Origin: Bacteroidales bacterium KHT7
GTDB taxonomy: Bacteria; Bacteroidota; Bacteroidia; Bacteroidales; Bacteroidaceae
Assembly: GCA_900102385.1 (NCBI GenBank)
Contig: FNBQ01000010.1
Span: 1 to 33,373, forward strand
Reading direction: 5' to 3'
DNA length: 33,373 nt
Part shown: piece after piece, positions 25,701-33,291 of the stretch
How the letters are laid out: each line of letters starts with the position of its first letter
How positions within the stretch are numbered: the first letter of the stretch is position 1
The notes under the pieces: generated by a model
What the model was told of the DNA's origin: nothing
What the model saw: the letters and a program-made list of their open reading frames with translations, nothing else
The model's database searches: none
Position numbers and translations under genes: made by a program

Positions 25701-26148
25701 TGGCGGAACTGTCACAATTTCGGTCGAGAAGAAGGTTTCGTATTCAGATTCTTCGGTTCTCGAAACGATTTCAGCCCGATACGATGAACTTTGCCGAAAT
25801 ATAGAGAATTCGTCTTATTTCGTCGGTCTTGTAAAAGATTTGTACATGTATCGCGGTGTTGATATAATGCGCACGGTAAATAGGAATCTTAGGCGCAACG
25901 GAAACTATTCTGCCATCGTAGATGTTCCTGTTTCTGCCGCAAAGGTGGTGATTGACGGCGTTGGATATGGTGAGGCGGCATTGCTTTTCACTCTCGTTCA
26001 TCCTGATGTTCAGGTGGTTGCCGTTGAGGCTGATGCCGACAAACGCACGGTTGCGCAGAACTGCATCGGCGAGGTTGCACCGAACGTCGAAGTTGTGGAA
26101 TCGTGTTTGGCAGATGATTCTGCCTTGGTTATAAATTTGAAAAAATAA
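22786..26148 (+). CDS. MMPL/RND-type exporter fused to acyltransferase-like and methyltransferase-like domains
   Basis: Residues 1-830 form a two-part MMPL exporter. Each half has one membrane helix, a large periplasmic loop (roughly 35-265 and 455-645) and a group of five to six helices; GDDYTIFMTEG lies in the second group. Residues 835-1010 resemble an LPLAT with NHRSMLD at 879-885, but the EGTR box is missing (LLTDEASACEV stands near that place), so catalysis is doubtful. The last 90 residues look like a SAM-methyltransferase fragment (GVGYGEAALL at 1058, then VVAVEADADKR). This three-domain architecture is known from flexirubin-type clusters. It should export the lipid product from the inner membrane. 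Confidence 0.85.
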   Translation: MILRIYDYFSKHKPMLFASLALFTVVLVASVVRLSYKEDISDFLPVGTSDRESLAVYQNISGANRLFVVFRNTADADSTTSQIDYFEERVRERDTLGWCSDLTTKFDLDKLAETSEFVYGNIPYFLTDADYSRMDSLLAQPDFVRQRMAADREMLLFPTGDLLSENMSKDPLGLFAPVVSCLHGASGNMKFEMHDGYIFTPDMSRAIVMLTSPFGNSETDMNARLTELLKQSVDDTRKAFPETDATVVGGPEIAVGNASQIKNDSLIAVALTSVLIMWLLLYSLRSVRNIVLILLSVGWGWLFALGAIALLNDSASIIVIGISSVILGIAVNYPLHLIVHSGHERNVRSAMKEIFVPLVIGNITTVGAFMALVPLQSTALRDLGLFASFLLVGTILFVVVYLPHFVKIKTAGSETKMLDLLARFCPEEYRGIVRLVVILTLVFGWFSFGAEFDSNMANINYMTDEQRSEMAYFQQILSGDSATNVQIVYVVSSDSTFDGALAESQKKQSAIDSLVSAGTVASHAGVRQFIASESEQNRRLERWKRFVGEHRDVFGRVLSEESAKAGFSADAFSEFQMLVADTTSLSAKPFEYFAPLTQQVFSGNLSFDKETSKCAVVDILKVDESRVGEVEALFSHSFDVQSMNSAISDSLSDNFNYIGWACSLIVFFFLWFSFGRIELAILSFLPMAVSWVWILGIMAIFGIKFNIVNIILATFIFGQGDDYTIFMTEGCQSEYAYRKPILASYKSSIIQSALIMFVGIGTLVVAKHPALFSLAIVTIIGMFCVVFMAYLLPPLLFGIVTAPKRPVSLASACRTLLLGILFVVEMPFIAMLRPMRMSLRNSGISMLHRFNLRLLFGLRIKQMKAENDAFRKSSVVVFNHRSMLDAMLIVALNRNIILKSQTPESVWQKIFLWLCGCSCDNVDVLLGAGCSVALLTDEASACEVAKALKADILPVVIHGSDKIISDESLVINGGTVTISVEKKVSYSDSSVLETISARYDELCRNIENSSYFVGLVKDLYMYRGVDIMRTVNRNLRRNGNYSAIVDVPVSAAKVVIDGVGYGEAALLFTLVHPDVQVVAVEADADKRTVAQNCIGEVAPNVEVVESCLADDSALVINLKK

Positions 26149-26160
26149 CGAAGAAAATAT

Positions 26161-26385
26161 ATGAAAGAAAAGATTGTTAAATTATTGACTGACGCTTTGC
26201 CGATAGTCGATTTGGATTCTGATTTTTTGTTCAGCGAGTTAGATTCGCTCGGCGTTACAACCATTTTGATGGTGCTTTCCGAAGAGTTCGGAATTCATCT
26301 CGAATCAACCGATGCAACTCCTAAAAATCTTCGAAACATCGACAGCATCGTCAAGATGGTCGAGGAAAAACTGAAGGAAAAATGA
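26161..26385 (+). CDS. Second acyl carrier protein
   Basis: The 74-aa protein has the phosphopantetheine motif ELDSLGVTTIL with serine at residue 29, and the acidic helix pattern of an ACP. It is shorter and more divergent than the first ACP. Its stop overlaps the start of the AMP ligase (ATGA), so the two are made together. That suggests this carrier receives the starter acid from the ligase, while the first ACP serves extension. Confidence 0.85.
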   Translation: MKEKIVKLLTDALPIVDLDSDFLFSELDSLGVTTILMVLSEEFGIHLESTDATPKNLRNIDSIVKMVEEKLKEK

Positions 26386-27704
26386 TTCGTCTGATTGACC
26401 TTATTGCGCAGAACGCGGCACAATATCCCGACAAAACGGCTACCGTCTACAACGGCGAGCACCTTTCTTATGCCGATTTGCTTGGCAAGATTGATGCCGA
26501 GTCGGCGGCGATAATGCGGTCCGACGGTTATGCGAAAGGCTCTGGCATTGTGGTTAAGAACACGCAGAACGCCGATTTCATAGTGCGATATTTTGCCATT
26601 CACAAAGCCGGATGCGTTGCTGTGCCTGTTGAGAAAGACATTCCCGAGGCGCGTCTTGAACAGATAACGCAGATTGTAGCCGCCGAGAATTTTTCTGACG
26701 AGATTGCCGATGTGCTTTTTACCACAGGTACTACAGGCATGTCTAAGGGCGTGATGATTAGCCATCGCACAATCATAGCCAATGCCGAGAATCTGATTGA
26801 TGCACAGGGCTTTGCACACGATGTTACGTTCGTTGTCAACGGTCCGCTCAACCACATCGGTAGTCTGTCTAAGATTTATCCAACCTTGCTCGTAGGCGGA
26901 ACTCTCTATATTATCGACGGAATGAAGGATATGAACGTTTTTTTCAAGGCGTTCGACTATCCGTCGGAAAAGATGGCAACGTTTCTCGTTCCTGCAAGCA
27001 TCCGAATGTTGGTTCAGTTCTCTTCGCGGCAACTTTCAGCCATTGCGCACAAGATTGATTTTGTCGAGACTGGTGCGGCTCCAATCTCTCAGGCAGATAT
27101 GGAAAAACTCTGCGCTCTTCTGCCAAATTCGCGCCTTTACAACACATACGCGTCTACCGAGACGGGCATCATCGCAACGCACAACTACAACTCGGATGTG
27201 TGCGTGGCTGGCTGCCTTGGAAAAGCGATGAAACATTCAAAATTCTTTATTACCGACGAAGGCTCGGTGGCTTGTTCTGGCGACACGCTTATGAGCGGCT
27301 ATATTGGCGACAGCGAGATGACGGTGCGCGTGATGCGCAACGGCGTAATCTACACAGCCGACTGCGGACGCATTGACGAGTGTGGCAGGCTGCATCTTAC
27401 CGGTCGTGCCGACGACATCATAAACGTCGGCGGATTCAAGGTTTCGCCTTCCGAGGTTGAGGACGCGGCTATGGCTTTCGACGGTATTGCCGACTGCATT
27501 TGCATCGCGGCGCAGCATCCGGTACTCGGTACGGTCACGAAACTTCTATACGTTGCTCCAGACGGTTGCGAAATAGATCTGAAGGCTCTTGCTTCGTTCC
27601 TGAAATCGAAACTCGAAGCCTACAAAGTGCCGATGTTCTACTCTCGCGAAGAAAAGATTCAGCGCACTTATAATGGTAAACTCAACAGAAAATATTATCT
27701 GTAG
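26382..27704 (+). CDS. Acyl/aryl-AMP ligase (ANL superfamily) loading an ACP
   Basis: The 440-aa protein holds the ANL motifs in order. TTGTTGMSKG at 114-123 binds the phosphates of ATP. YASTETG is motif A5. GRADDIINVGGFKVSP is the hinge and A8 region. K433 in NGKLNRK is the adenylation lysine. It is shorter than typical CoA ligases, with a compact N-terminal domain, as in aryl-polyene ligases that pass the acid to an ACP. The substrate is probably an aromatic or fatty acid, but no ammonia lyase to make cinnamate or coumarate is seen nearby. It ends the operon, 21 bp before a strong terminator. Confidence 0.85.
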   Translation: MIRLIDLIAQNAAQYPDKTATVYNGEHLSYADLLGKIDAESAAIMRSDGYAKGSGIVVKNTQNADFIVRYFAIHKAGCVAVPVEKDIPEARLEQITQIVAAENFSDEIADVLFTTGTTGMSKGVMISHRTIIANAENLIDAQGFAHDVTFVVNGPLNHIGSLSKIYPTLLVGGTLYIIDGMKDMNVFFKAFDYPSEKMATFLVPASIRMLVQFSSRQLSAIAHKIDFVETGAAPISQADMEKLCALLPNSRLYNTYASTETGIIATHNYNSDVCVAGCLGKAMKHSKFFITDEGSVACSGDTLMSGYIGDSEMTVRVMRNGVIYTADCGRIDECGRLHLTGRADDIINVGGFKVSPSEVEDAAMAFDGIADCICIAAQHPVLGTVTKLLYVAPDGCEIDLKALASFLKSKLEAYKVPMFYSREEKIQRTYNGKLNRKYYL

Positions 27705-27725
27705 ATTTTCTGATATGAAAGAACA

Positions 27726-27775
27726 ATCATTCGGCTTTCTTAAAACCAAGAGAGCCGAATGATGGTTTTATTTCC
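27726..27775 (+). terminator. Convergent (bidirectional) terminator
   Basis: ATCATTCGGCT at 27726-27736 and AGCCGAATGAT at 27753-27763 form a perfect 11-bp stem, followed by GGTTTTATTT. It closes the plus-strand operon. It lies five bases beyond the minus-strand esterase gene, so it probably serves both. Confidence 0.8.
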
Positions 27776-28997
27776 ATCCTCCAATCCACCTGTTCATATC
27801 GGTGTCTTTAAATTCGTCGGCTTTACGGATGTTGGTGTCGGAGGGTTTGTTGAAGAGGAATTTTTCTACAAAGCGCTGAACGGCGTCGTTTTCGGAGTCG
27901 CACGCCATACAGTGAGGATGTCCGCCTTCAAACACGTAGCCAAAACGGTCGGAGATTCCAAATTTGTCCCAAACTTTGGAGGCGGCTGCTGTGGAAACGT
28001 ATCCTGAATAGTCGCAGAGCCAGGGATAATCAGAGTTGCCGAGCACCAAAACGGCGCGGGGGGCTATCATCGAAATTATCTGATGGTGGTCGTAGGGCAA
28101 ACGGTTGAGTTTTCCGTTGAAATTATCCTTAAACGAGGGGGCGAACCAAGAGTAGTTGGTGTTTTCCACACGTTCCACATTTACCTCGGTAGTGGCTGTG
28201 TGATAGTCGCTTGCACGCCACGAGTTGATGCCGCCGCCACCCGATTCTTGAATAATGGTGAGGGCAATGCGCTCGTCGAACGCTCCGGCAAACATAGCCA
28301 TTTTGCCAGCGTAGGAGCAACCCGTTACTGCAATGTGGTTTACATCGGCGTTGATTTGGTCTTTTACTTGGTAGAGCGCGTCGATTAGGCGGCTTATTCC
28401 CCAAGTCCATCCCGAATAGTTTCCGCTGGTGTTCTTATAGTTAGGGAATAGTTTGTAAAATGCTGCGGCACTGTCTCTTACAGCCTGATGACTGCTTTTG
28501 ATAATTTGGTCGTGCTTAAACGGAACAAGTATGCAACCCTTTACAAATTCGGGACGAATGCTGCCTGAGGGCATATTCATTCCGATAATTACGGGGAAAG
28601 GTCCGTTGCCTTCGGGGATGATTATTTTTGACGAAAACTCCAAACTTCCGCCTTTGGTATCCACCTTTATATTAATGGTGGTTTCGGCGGCGTTGTAGGT
28701 GGCAGTAACTTTTTTGAAAGAGGGGATAGGTCCTATTTCGTAATCCTGCACCATTCGGGCGGTTTCGTTGCGGTGGCGTTCCCAACCTTTGTAGTCGGCG
28801 TTGTATGTACCGTCTTGATACACAAATGGATCGGGGAGCGCCTCGTTGTTGTAACTCAGTTGTGCCGGAGAGATACTGATTTTTTTTATTGCCTTGCCGG
28901 TATTCTCCTTGCCAAACACCAGCGGCAGAGTGTTTTGCGCTGTCGCCAACGATGAGAACAGCAACGCGCCAGTCAATAATACTAAGCTTTTTTTCAT
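27768..28997 (-). CDS. Glucuronoyl esterase, carbohydrate esterase family 15-like
   Basis: A signal peptide (MKKSLVLLTGALLFSSLATAQ) leads to an alpha/beta hydrolase. The nucleophile motif is GCSYAGKMA (Ser at about residue 228 from this start), where the CE15 signature is GCSRxGK. QESGGGG follows with a conserved acid, and FEGGHPHCM provides the histidine. CE15 enzymes cut the ester between 4-O-methyl-glucuronic acid of xylan and lignin alcohols. The Arg to Tyr change in the signature is unusual and may affect substrate binding. The ATG at 28997 is preferred to one three codons upstream because it gives a standard signal peptide. The gene is a single unit with its own promoter. Confidence 0.8.
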   Translation of the reverse strand: MKKSLVLLTGALLFSSLATAQNTLPLVFGKENTGKAIKKISISPAQLSYNNEALPDPFVYQDGTYNADYKGWERHRNETARMVQDYEIGPIPSFKKVTATYNAAETTINIKVDTKGGSLEFSSKIIIPEGNGPFPVIIGMNMPSGSIRPEFVKGCILVPFKHDQIIKSSHQAVRDSAAAFYKLFPNYKNTSGNYSGWTWGISRLIDALYQVKDQINADVNHIAVTGCSYAGKMAMFAGAFDERIALTIIQESGGGGINSWRASDYHTATTEVNVERVENTNYSWFAPSFKDNFNGKLNRLPYDHHQIISMIAPRAVLVLGNSDYPWLCDYSGYVSTAAASKVWDKFGISDRFGYVFEGGHPHCMACDSENDAVQRFVEKFLFNKPSDTNIRKADEFKDTDMNRWIGGWK

Positions 28998-29095
28998 ACT
29001 TGTCATTTTTAGATTTTTATGATTATCAAGTGAAAACTATCTGTTTTCTGTTGTCTGAACTTCTGTTAGGTGTTAAGAAATGAACAGACTTGCCA

Positions 29096-29103
29096 CAAAA
29101 ATA
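29096..29103 (-). promoter_or_regulatory. Candidate -7 box of the esterase gene
   Basis: The minus strand reads TATTTTTG, an exact TAnnTTTG match, about 100 bp upstream of the start. A TTTG lies only 11 bp further up, closer than the usual 19-21 bp, so the -33 element is not convincing. Confidence 0.4.
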
Positions 29104-29189
29104 CATTTTTTTACCAAAACTCCATTATTTTGTGTTAAAAAAATGTGAAGTCTATCCTTTTGTTAAGCCGAATATGCCGATAGAATTCT

Positions 29190-29220
29190 GTTCGCTTGTG
29201 CTGAAGGGACGCAAGTGAAC
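29190..29220. repeat. Hairpin repeat GTTCGCTTG...CAAGTGAAC
   Basis: The ends pair over nine positions with one G-T. The segment GTTCGCTTG, then GAAGGGACGCAAG, is shared with 634-660. It lies in the gap 29007-29495, which has no supportable gene and is made of repeat fragments. GTTAAGCC near 29162 and GGCTTAAC near 29249 are a further inverted pair. Confidence 0.5.
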
Positions 29221-29373
29221 AAAGGTTGAGCGTGGAAATTTAGGCTTAACTATGAAAATCACGAACGAAACCCGAAGGCATCCCGAAGGATTAGCAGCAA
29301 ACCTCATATTCCTTTTTCATCTCGGGCAAGAGATGCTTGAGTTGGTTTACCGACGGAGATAACACCCACCACA

Positions 29374-29461
29374 GACGCTGAAAGCGTCTCCGCTCAGTAA
29401 CTGTAGGTTGGAACGACCTGCGGTATAAGCACCATCAACGGCAAGCACTCTGAAGGAGTGC
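29374..29461. repeat. Dispersed intergenic repeat, copy 2, with small hairpins
   Basis: It contains ACGCTGAAAGCGT (self-complementary), AGGTTGGAACGACCT (4-bp stem) and GCACTCTGAAGGAGTGC (perfect 6-bp stem). The first 49 bases align with copy 1 at 403-451. The recurring pattern is a short palindrome centred on CTGAA. Confidence 0.55.
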
Positions 29462-29495
29462 CCCAAACTGCAATTCGGCTCCCCCCAAGGAGTTG

Positions 29496-30593
29496 CTACT
29501 CTTTTACATCCTCGAAGATGTGAAGTCTGTCTGCAAAATCATGAACGAAAATGCGCCCATTGTTAAAAAATGGAATTCCAAAATTACTTATTGCCCAACC
29601 TTTTTTGGATTCTTTTATAGAAAATAACCTATGTGCAAAAACGACCTCTTTCTTTTTGTAGTTATATACAGCAAAACCTGACGTATTTCCGTCTTCCAAG
29701 CATTCTAATCTCAGAGTAAGAAAATCTCCATAAAATCCAGAGATTCCCATAATATATTCTTTTCCATTATCATAATCATAATTTATTGCGTAGTCTGTCT
29801 TTTCTAAGACTTCGAGATTTTTTGCATCCACAAAATTCATAAAATTTTCACCTTCTCTATCCTTTACAACAACCAGAATATGATTGTTTTCACTATTAAG
29901 ATATACACTTTTAATACTTCCATAGTTGCAATGTGGCAAATTAGTATCTTCCTTGGAATCAGAGAATGCCTTTATCACATCTCCCGTATTGACATCTATG
30001 GCAAGGAGAATCTCATGCCAGTCATGCTTCGATTTTACCCAAAGTTTACCACCACAGACACCTTCGATGTCCCCTAACTCAATTTTCACATTAAAATCTG
30101 ACTGGTAGTCGCGTTGCCACAGAATGTTGCCGTCCCAATCGTATCGAATAATGGCATTTCCACGAGTCCAAAACACCATATTGTTGAAGACTTCCCGTTC
30201 ATCCCTATAATCCTTTTCGAATATCTTATTACCAATTTCAATGTCTACAAGATTGGCATAACGTATATTGTCATCGCTCCTAAATGTAAAAACATTATTG
30301 TAGCGAATATTGGGTTCTCTGCGTATACAAAATGTATCCTTTACAACATTCAATAATTCACCATCCTTGCTATACAATCTAATGTCATAATAGCTATTGC
30401 CATCTTCAGACTCTGTTTGAACAACAACCTTATCATCATAACTGCAAACACAAATAGCCTCGCATATTGGAATCTCTTTGTCTCCAATATAAAACATAGA
30501 CTTTCCATCAGCCTGAATTGTTGCGTATGCTCCAAATCTGGCATCGAAATTATCATATCCTACGTTCTTAACGACCTTAGTTTCTTTCCACAT
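29496..30593 (-). CDS. Beta-propeller-like (PQQ/WD-type repeat) protein, function unknown
   Basis: The protein consists of repeated strand units with aspartate turns: IRYDWDGNILWQRDY, LLAIDVNTGDVIKAF, NFVDAKNLEVLEKTDY, FAVYNYKKKEVVFAHRL. The pattern WDGNILW is typical of PQQ-like propeller blades. No signal peptide is visible, so it is probably cytoplasmic. The ATG at 30593 (MWKETKVVKN) is chosen. A TTG nine codons upstream would overlap the receptor gene's stop, while the ATG follows that stop by 16 bp. It may be cotranscribed with the TonB-dependent receptor. The family cannot be named more exactly. Confidence 0.65.
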   Translation of the reverse strand: MWKETKVVKNVGYDNFDARFGAYATIQADGKSMFYIGDKEIPICEAICVCSYDDKVVVQTESEDGNSYYDIRLYSKDGELLNVVKDTFCIRREPNIRYNNVFTFRSDDNIRYANLVDIEIGNKIFEKDYRDEREVFNNMVFWTRGNAIIRYDWDGNILWQRDYQSDFNVKIELGDIEGVCGGKLWVKSKHDWHEILLAIDVNTGDVIKAFSDSKEDTNLPHCNYGSIKSVYLNSENNHILVVVKDREGENFMNFVDAKNLEVLEKTDYAINYDYDNGKEYIMGISGFYGDFLTLRLECLEDGNTSGFAVYNYKKKEVVFAHRLFSIKESKKGWAISNFGIPFFNNGRIFVHDFADRLHIFEDVKE

Positions 30594-30609
30594 AGTCTTT
30601 GTTTTTTTG

Positions 30610-33039
30610 TCAGAACTCAAGCAGAAGTCTTACATTTATCTGTCTGCCAGTTAGATAGTTTGGCACGGCATACTGGTTGTTAGTTACATCCGTCAGCCAG
30701 AAATATGAGTTTACGTTGTTGATATTCAAGAGGTTGAAGGCATCTATGCCAATCCATGCGTTGCGCAGTTTTGATGCAACGCCGGTGCGTATGTCGTGCT
30801 CCTCGTTGTTGAGCAGACGGTAGCTCATGCCAATGTCGGCGCGCCTGTAGGCTGGCGTGCGGAAGAACTGCGTCTCGCGTCCGGTGTGTGGCGGACCGAA
30901 CGGCAGACCGCCGGCATAGCTCAGTTTCAGACTCATCTTCCACTTGTCCGTGCCCGGAAAATAGTCGGTGAAGTAGAGCGACAGATTCATGCGCTGGTCG
31001 GTTGGACGAGGAATCTTCTTGCCGAAAAGCGTCTCTTCGGTCTTCATTATCGACAGCGTGAGCCACGAGTCACTTCCCGGAACAAACTCGCCAAACAGCT
31101 TCATGTCGATACCTGTGGCATAGCCTTTGCTCAGATTCTTTCCGTAGTAAGTAATCTTCAGATTATCAACATTGTATGGGTTGAGATTGCTCAGAATCTT
31201 GTAATAAATCTCGGTTGTGAACTTGAACGGTCGGTTTGCCATTCTGAATTTGTAGTCGCCAGCCAGAACGAAATGAATGCTTCGCTGGCTCTTTATCTCG
31301 GAGTTTAGCGTTACTGTGGCGTTGCCGTTTGCCGTCATCGTGGTGTCTTTAAGTTCCTTGTAGAAAGGAGCCTGATAGTACAGTCCGGTGGCAAAGCGGA
31401 AGGTGAAATTCTCGTTCTTCTTTGGAATGAAACCGACTGATAGTCGCGGACTTACGATACTCTCTCTGTTGAAGTCCCAGTAAGCGTAGCGCAGTCCGTA
31501 GTTGATGGTGAACATACCTTTGTCGTTGTTCATTCGCCAAGTGTCCTGTGCATAAAGTTCGTATCTGTTAGAGCTTAGTTCGTTGTTGCTGCTAAGGTTG
31601 TAAATCAGTCGCAGCTGGCTGTCGGAGTGGGGCAGAGAATAGCCTGCCGAGTCGCGCATCTCCCATTCCTTCATCTTCTCGTCGACAACCTCGTGTTTAA
31701 GTAGCGCGCCCCATCTTATCTCGTGCGCCTTCTTTCTTGCCTGACCGTTGAGCGTTACGCTCTTCACGTTTGTTGTAAGATAGTTGCGCGCGTGCTCCTT
31801 ATATGTTCCAACGCCTATGCTCTCGTCCATACCCTCGTTGTTGAGCCAGTACTCGCCTTGGATGTCGTATGTTTCCTGCTCCTTGCTGTTGTATGCCGCT
31901 CCTTGCAGAGATATGAAGGTATGTTCGGTAAACTTGCGCGTGATGCTCGCCGTCATGAAGTAGGTTCTGAACAAGTCCTTCTCCTGACCGTCGAAATAAA
32001 CCTTGAATTCCTTTATGTCGTCGAGCGTTCCAAAGGTTGTCGTTCTGTCCGACGGCTTAAACTGATAGCTGTTTCGCGAGTAGTTCCCGATGAAGTCGAT
32101 GGTCCATCGTTTGTTTGGCGACCAACTTGTATAATTCTGATAGTCAACGAAGTTAGGGTTGTATTCGCCCTTTGTGTCGAGCGTTCCCAAGAGATAGCAG
32201 TTAGTCTTGTATCTCACGCTTTGCGTCATGCTGAAATGCTTGTTTCCGAATCCGGCATAGATGCCTCCGCCAAGCATACTTAGATTTGCGCTTCCCTCGA
32301 ATTTCTTTACTTTCTTGTAAGTTATATCGAGCACCGACGACATTTTATCGCCATATTTAGCCTCGAATCCGCCCGATGAGAAGCCGATGTCGCTAACCAT
32401 GTCGGGGTTGATGATGCTCAAACCCTCCTGCTGTCCCGAGCTGATGAGCATCGGTCGGTAAACCTCGATGCCGTTGATGTAGACGCTGTTCTCGTCGAAG
32501 CTTCCGCCGCGCACGTTGTACTGCGAACTCAGTTCGTTGTTCGATGATACTCCGGCTTGCGTTGCGATGTACGATTCTACGCTTCCTCCCGAGGCGTCGG
32601 GCATCAGTTTCCGGTCTTTTATGTCGAGTTTCTGCGTCTGCGTAGTCTGCCGGCGCACCTCGCTTACGGTTACGCCCTCAAGTTCCACGTCCGACGGCAG
32701 CATCGTAACGTTGAGCGCGATTATTCCCTTTGGTCTGCGCAGCGTTTTCTTCTTGGTGCGGTAGCCAATCATCGAGAAGATAACTGTAACGCTGTCTTGT
32801 GTGTCTACCGAGATGGAGTAATGCCCGCGCAAGTCGGTCGTAGTGCCTATGAGCACGGGCTTTTCAATGCGCACGGTAGCCAGTTCGATAGGGTCGTGGT
32901 TTTCGTCGGTAACGATGCCCGTAATCTTAGCCTTGTGCTTTGATGTGCCTTGTGCGGCGGCATCGGTAAAATGAGTGAATATTATTGTCAGCAGCAGAAT
33001 GCTGTATCTTAGTCTGTTTAGCATATACACATAACGCAT
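30610..33039 (-). CDS. TonB-dependent outer-membrane receptor
   Basis: A signal peptide ending in DAAAQ is followed by a carboxypeptidase-D-regulatory-like domain (KITGIVTDENHDPIELATVRIE). A plug domain comes next, with QYNVRGGSFDENSVYINGIEVYRP as its clearest block. A long beta-barrel follows, ending in a terminal phenylalanine (VRLLLEF). Length is 809 aa. Regulatory-like domain plus plug is standard for Bacteroidota receptors. No SusD-like partner lies beside it, so a classical glycan-uptake SusC role is not supported; a metal, peptide or other small ligand is equally possible. The start is MRYVYML; the Met at residue 6 is an alternative. Confidence 0.85.
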   Translation of the reverse strand: MRYVYMLNRLRYSILLLTIIFTHFTDAAAQGTSKHKAKITGIVTDENHDPIELATVRIEKPVLIGTTTDLRGHYSISVDTQDSVTVIFSMIGYRTKKKTLRRPKGIIALNVTMLPSDVELEGVTVSEVRRQTTQTQKLDIKDRKLMPDASGGSVESYIATQAGVSSNNELSSQYNVRGGSFDENSVYINGIEVYRPMLISSGQQEGLSIINPDMVSDIGFSSGGFEAKYGDKMSSVLDITYKKVKKFEGSANLSMLGGGIYAGFGNKHFSMTQSVRYKTNCYLLGTLDTKGEYNPNFVDYQNYTSWSPNKRWTIDFIGNYSRNSYQFKPSDRTTTFGTLDDIKEFKVYFDGQEKDLFRTYFMTASITRKFTEHTFISLQGAAYNSKEQETYDIQGEYWLNNEGMDESIGVGTYKEHARNYLTTNVKSVTLNGQARKKAHEIRWGALLKHEVVDEKMKEWEMRDSAGYSLPHSDSQLRLIYNLSSNNELSSNRYELYAQDTWRMNNDKGMFTINYGLRYAYWDFNRESIVSPRLSVGFIPKKNENFTFRFATGLYYQAPFYKELKDTTMTANGNATVTLNSEIKSQRSIHFVLAGDYKFRMANRPFKFTTEIYYKILSNLNPYNVDNLKITYYGKNLSKGYATGIDMKLFGEFVPGSDSWLTLSIMKTEETLFGKKIPRPTDQRMNLSLYFTDYFPGTDKWKMSLKLSYAGGLPFGPPHTGRETQFFRTPAYRRADIGMSYRLLNNEEHDIRTGVASKLRNAWIGIDAFNLLNINNVNSYFWLTDVTNNQYAVPNYLTGRQINVRLLLEF

Positions 33040-33074
33040 AAAACGGCTTTTTATTTTGTATTGAAAATTGACAA

Positions 33075-33088
33075 TTAGAGAAAGTTGA
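33075..33088. repeat. 14-bp direct repeat upstream of the receptor gene, copy 1
   Basis: TTAGAGAAAGTTGA occurs here and, without change, at 33216-33229, 141 bp apart on either side of the candidate -7 box. The two copies could be operator sites or simply shared repeat debris. Confidence 0.45.
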
Positions 33089-33129
33089 CAGGTTTACCTC
33101 TTCGACAGACCGATTCTTCCTTACAACGA

Positions 33130-33137
33130 CAAAGGTA
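33130..33137 (-). promoter_or_regulatory. Candidate -7 box of the receptor gene
   Basis: The minus strand reads TACCTTTG (TAnnTTTG), about 90 bp before the receptor start. No good -33 TTTG was found at standard spacing. Confidence 0.4.
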
Positions 33138-33215
33138 AGAAACTGTCTTGAATTGCTATTGTTTTTCTCGACCAATTTGCTTTCTTGTGCGGCTGCGCCG
33201 CAATCATCTGCAAAC

Positions 33216-33229
33216 TTAGAGAAAGTTGA
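33216..33229. repeat. 14-bp direct repeat, copy 2
   Basis: Exact second copy of TTAGAGAAAGTTGA. Just beside it, 33188-33202 forms a small hairpin (TGCGGC/GCCGCA, 3-nt loop). Confidence 0.45.
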
Positions 33230-33263
33230 AAAAACTGAATCGATTGATAATTAGAGATTTATA

Positions 33264-33291
33264 ACGAACAATTTCGTCAGAAATTGTTCGT
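33264..33291. repeat. Perfect 12-bp hairpin bordering a tandem array
   Basis: ACGAACAATTTC and GAAATTGTTCGT pair perfectly around the 4-nt loop GTCA. The 11-bp tandem array begins at the last base of the hairpin. No T-tract follows on the plus strand, so it is not an obvious terminator. Confidence 0.7.

Noticed and set aside
30610-33039. SusC-type receptor of a polysaccharide utilisation locus
   Set aside because: No SusD-like gene or glycan enzymes adjoin it; the neighbour is a propeller-like protein.
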